Assembly: GCA_022572905.1 (NCBI GenBank)
Contig: JACZUZ010000093.1
Coordinates: 1-7,156, forward strand
From: Candidatus Zixiibacteriota bacterium
Lineage (GTDB): Bacteria > Zixibacteria > MSB-5A5 > GN15 > JACZUZ01
Length of the DNA: 7,156 nt
Direction of reading: 5' to 3'
Shown here: one piece after another, positions 5,151 to 7,156 of the stretch
How the letters are laid out: every line of letters starts with the position of its first letter
Numbering within the stretch: position 1 is the first letter of the stretch
Translations under genes and position numbers: made by a program
Notes under the pieces: model-generated
The model's input: the letters and a program-made list of their open reading frames with translations, nothing else
Databases searched by the model: none
What the model was told of the DNA's origin: nothing

Positions 5151-7001
5151 ATGGAAACAGAAATTAAGAAAACAAGAGGCGAAGCGCCGGAACTTGGTAC
5201 AGTCGCTGCGCTTGTTAGAATCATCGGTCTCTTCAGCTCCTTCAAATGGGGACTGACCTGGTGCATATTCCTGCTTTTAGTCGGCGCCGGATTATCTGTG
5301 GCAAAGGGGCTTCTGATACGCCACGCAATTGACGCCAACATGGGCGACAAAGACTGGCACGGACTGCTCGCAACAGTCGCGGTCTTCCTGGTATCGCAGA
5401 TTCTTTTGTTCGGTGTGATGTACGCACAACGTATGAAGCTTGAACGAATCGGACAAAGCATAATTGCTGATCTTAAATCGAAAGTGTTTGAGAAACTTCT
5501 CAGCCTGTCGCTGTCTTATTTCGACCGTCATCCAACGGGTAAATTGATGGCCCGAGTGGAATCGGATACGGACAGCCTGCGGATGTTTTTCACATTCGCC
5601 ATCACAGTCATAATCGGCGATTTCTTTTTGATCGTAGGCATGGTTATCACAATGCTCATTGTTTCTCCGGCGCTGACCGCGATAGTAGCTTTGGCGGCGC
5701 CAATAATTCTAGGCATATCATACATATACCATCGTCTGACTACTCACCGCTTTCTCGAGGCGCGCAAACGCATGGCTGAACTAACCGGTTTATTGACTGA
5801 ATTCATTCAGGGCATGTCAATCGTGCAGATGTTCAATCGCCAGAAATACGCTCAAGGAAAAGTTCACGAGTTAAATCGCGATAAGTTCAAACTGGATCGC
5901 TACGCCCATATCGGCTCGACTATATATTTCAACATAGTATTTTATATGGAAGCGGCCCAGATCTCGGCCGCGCTTTTCTGGGGAGGAATATGGCTGGGAG
6001 AGGGGTTGGTAACAGTTGGAACAATCGTCATGTTCGTACAATACCTGCGCAAAATGTACGAGCCGATTTATCGTTTCTCTGATCAGTTGTACGTGGCCCA
6101 GAAAGCAATTTCGGGCGCGAAGCGCATATTTAGCTTGCTTGAATGCGATGAATTCCTGCCGGAAACAAGAACCGCTCTCGGAATAAGCGATATCGGCAAG
6201 GGAATCCGCTTTGAGAATGTTTCATTTGCGTACAATAATGACAACTACGTATTGCGCGATGTAAGTTTTGAACTCACTCCCGGAAAACGGATCGCACTTG
6301 TTGGTGTAACCGGCGGCGGTAAGAGCAGTATTGTCAGTCTCATGCTGAGATTTTATGATCCGCAACGCGGACGAATTACAATCGACGGGCATGATATTCG
6401 CGATATGACCAAAGTAGAACTACGCGCATTGTTCGGGCTTGTCTTGCAGGATGTGTATCTCTTCCCCGGCGATGTAAGCTCTAATATCTCGCTCGGCGCT
6501 GAGAGCATAGATGACGAAGCCGTAATCGAGGCGGCCAAAGTTGTCGGCGCGGATAAGTTCATCGATAAAATGGATGGCACATACAAAGCCAGGATTTCTG
6601 AACGCGGTTCAAATCTTAGTCGCGGAGAAAGACAATTGCTTTCGTTTGCCCGGGCTTTGGCTTTTGATCCGAAAGTTTTGATTCTGGATGAAGCGACGAG
6701 CTCGGTCGATCCAAAAACTGAAAGCCTGCTTCAGCTGGCTCTGACTAAGCTTCTTTCGAATCGAACGTCGCTGATTGTGGCTCATCGCCTCTCTACAATA
6801 CTGGGCTGCGACGAAATCTTAGCCATCAAGAACGGCGAAATTGTCGAGCGTGGAAATCATATCGAGCTTGTCAAAAAGGGCGGGTATTATCATCATCTTT
6901 TCCGCTTACAATTCGCCGAGACCGGCGCGGTAGAATACCAGGCGCAGGAGAAGTTACGAGCGGCGAAAGCGCTTGATGAAGAGGAGGTGTCGCGTGTCTG
7001 A
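5151..7001 (+). CDS. ABC exporter, fused membrane and ATPase domains (MdlB/YheH-like half-transporter)
   Basis: The 616-residue product has the usual length of a type IV ABC exporter half. Membrane helices occupy about residues 34-335, with hydrophobic stretches near 36-52, 72-90, 147-170, 173-193 and 255-300. The ATPase domain (about 352-585) has an A-loop tyrosine at 361, Walker A GVTGGGKSS (385-393), Q-loop Q433, signature LSRGERQ (489-495), Walker B LILDEATSSVD (510-520) with catalytic E514, and H-loop H545, so this half has its own catalytic residues. The LSRGE-type signature recalls the MdlB/YheH side of heterodimeric exporters. Substrate is unknown: lipids, peptides or drugs are all possible. 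The ATG at 5151 is preceded by an in-frame TAG at 5136 and by no Shine-Dalgarno; TAGAAT (5136-5141) just upstream would give a very short leader. The 3' end overlaps the next gene by 8 bases. Confidence 0.95.
   Translation: METEIKKTRGEAPELGTVAALVRIIGLFSSFKWGLTWCIFLLLVGAGLSVAKGLLIRHAIDANMGDKDWHGLLATVAVFLVSQILLFGVMYAQRMKLERIGQSIIADLKSKVFEKLLSLSLSYFDRHPTGKLMARVESDTDSLRMFFTFAITVIIGDFFLIVGMVITMLIVSPALTAIVALAAPIILGISYIYHRLTTHRFLEARKRMAELTGLLTEFIQGMSIVQMFNRQKYAQGKVHELNRDKFKLDRYAHIGSTIYFNIVFYMEAAQISAALFWGGIWLGEGLVTVGTIVMFVQYLRKMYEPIYRFSDQLYVAQKAISGAKRIFSLLECDEFLPETRTALGISDIGKGIRFENVSFAYNNDNYVLRDVSFELTPGKRIALVGVTGGGKSSIVSLMLRFYDPQRGRITIDGHDIRDMTKVELRALFGLVLQDVYLFPGDVSSNISLGAESIDDEAVIEAAKVVGADKFIDKMDGTYKARISERGSNLSRGERQLLSFARALAFDPKVLILDEATSSVDPKTESLLQLALTKLLSNRTSLIVAHRLSTILGCDEILAIKNGEIVERGNHIELVKKGGYYHHLFRLQFAETGAVEYQAQEKLRAAKALDEEEVSRV
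6981..6988 (+). promoter_or_regulatory. Strong Shine-Dalgarno that fixes the GTG start of the second exporter gene
   Basis: GAGGAGGT inside the 3' end of the exporter gene is 5 bases before GTG (6994-6996). It supports translational coupling of the two genes and the choice of the GTG start. Confidence 0.8.
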
Positions 7002-7156
7002 AAACACTGCGCCGACAATAGCGCCAGAAACAGGTAAGATTAAACCGGTGGTCCCGCAGGATCCGAGCCAGCTCACTGTTGAGGAACTCCCCTACGATCA
7101 CAGACAGATGCGGTTTTCATGGTGGGAGAAAATCAAATGGCTGTCGGAACTTTATC
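6994..7156 (+). CDS. Start of a second gene in the exporter operon, probably the partner ABC half-transporter (partial)
   Basis: Only the first 54 codons are present. The visible part is a hydrophilic, proline-rich N-terminal tail (MSENTAPTIAPETGKIKPVV, residues 1-20) followed by YDHRQMRFSWWEKIKWLSEL (33-52), which looks like the amphipathic elbow helix before the first membrane segment of ABC exporters. The gene starts with GTG inside the previous one (8-base overlap) behind a very good Shine-Dalgarno. Heterodimeric exporters of the MdlA/MdlB, YheI/YheH and LmrC/LmrD type are encoded in just this way, so a second half-transporter is the best guess. No membrane helix or ATPase motif is within the window, so this remains inference from context. 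Confidence 0.65.
   Translation, partial: MSENTAPTIAPETGKIKPVVPQDPSQLTVEELPYDHRQMRFSWWEKIKWLSELY

Noticed and set aside
1..7156. CRISPR array, rRNA, prophage or insertion-sequence transposase
   Set aside because: No regularly spaced direct repeats, no rRNA-like stretches and no transposase or integrase motifs were seen.

Overview
The window looks like chromosomal DNA from a Gram-negative, probably uncultured bacterium of moderate G+C content. The Gram-negative call rests on a full-length TolC-type outer-membrane channel with a signal peptide. The pairing of an ECF sigma factor with a DUF6768-like small membrane protein, together with several families of interspersed palindromic repeats, reminds me of the Planctomycetes / FCB / Zixibacteria-like part of the tree. 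That placement is an impression, not a demonstration.

Layout. From 1 to about 4650 everything I accept as a gene is on the minus strand. Reading in the direction of transcription, these are: a 785-residue protein that fuses an ABC-type periplasmic substrate-binding domain to a complete TolC domain (4649-2292); an unrecognised secreted protein of 246 residues (2245-1505); a 95-residue GIY-YIG nuclease framed by inverted copies of a widespread AGCGAAGCGA-core repeat (element 1026-1392); a repeat-rich spacer (about 886-1053); an ECF sigma factor (805-248) with a candidate self-recognised promoter; and a 77-residue one-helix membrane protein (244-11) coupled to it. On the plus strand a heterodimer-type ABC exporter half (5151-7001) overlaps by 8 bases the start of a second gene that runs off the window (6994-7156), probably the partner half-transporter.

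The 501-base divergent region 4650-5150 separates the TolC fusion from the exporter. It holds candidate promoters, two small dyads and a strong plus-strand intrinsic terminator (5045-5082) with no gene in front of it. The terminator suggests a leader/attenuator for the exporter or a short RNA. Neither flanking gene has a recognisable Shine-Dalgarno, whereas the sigma factor, the 77-residue protein and the second exporter gene have very good ones.

How the pieces may work together. The sigma factor and the small membrane protein form a translationally spaced pair that fits a sigma/membrane-tether switch, with GAAC-N16-CGAC in front of it as an autoregulatory site. The TolC fusion would put a ligand-binding module on the periplasmic side of an outer-membrane channel. 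With an ABC exporter divergent to it, an export route that senses or captures its substrate in the periplasm is possible, but no membrane-fusion protein is visible here, so this is inference. The most unusual item is the fusion protein; the nuclease-plus-inverted-repeat unit and the repeat cluster come next.
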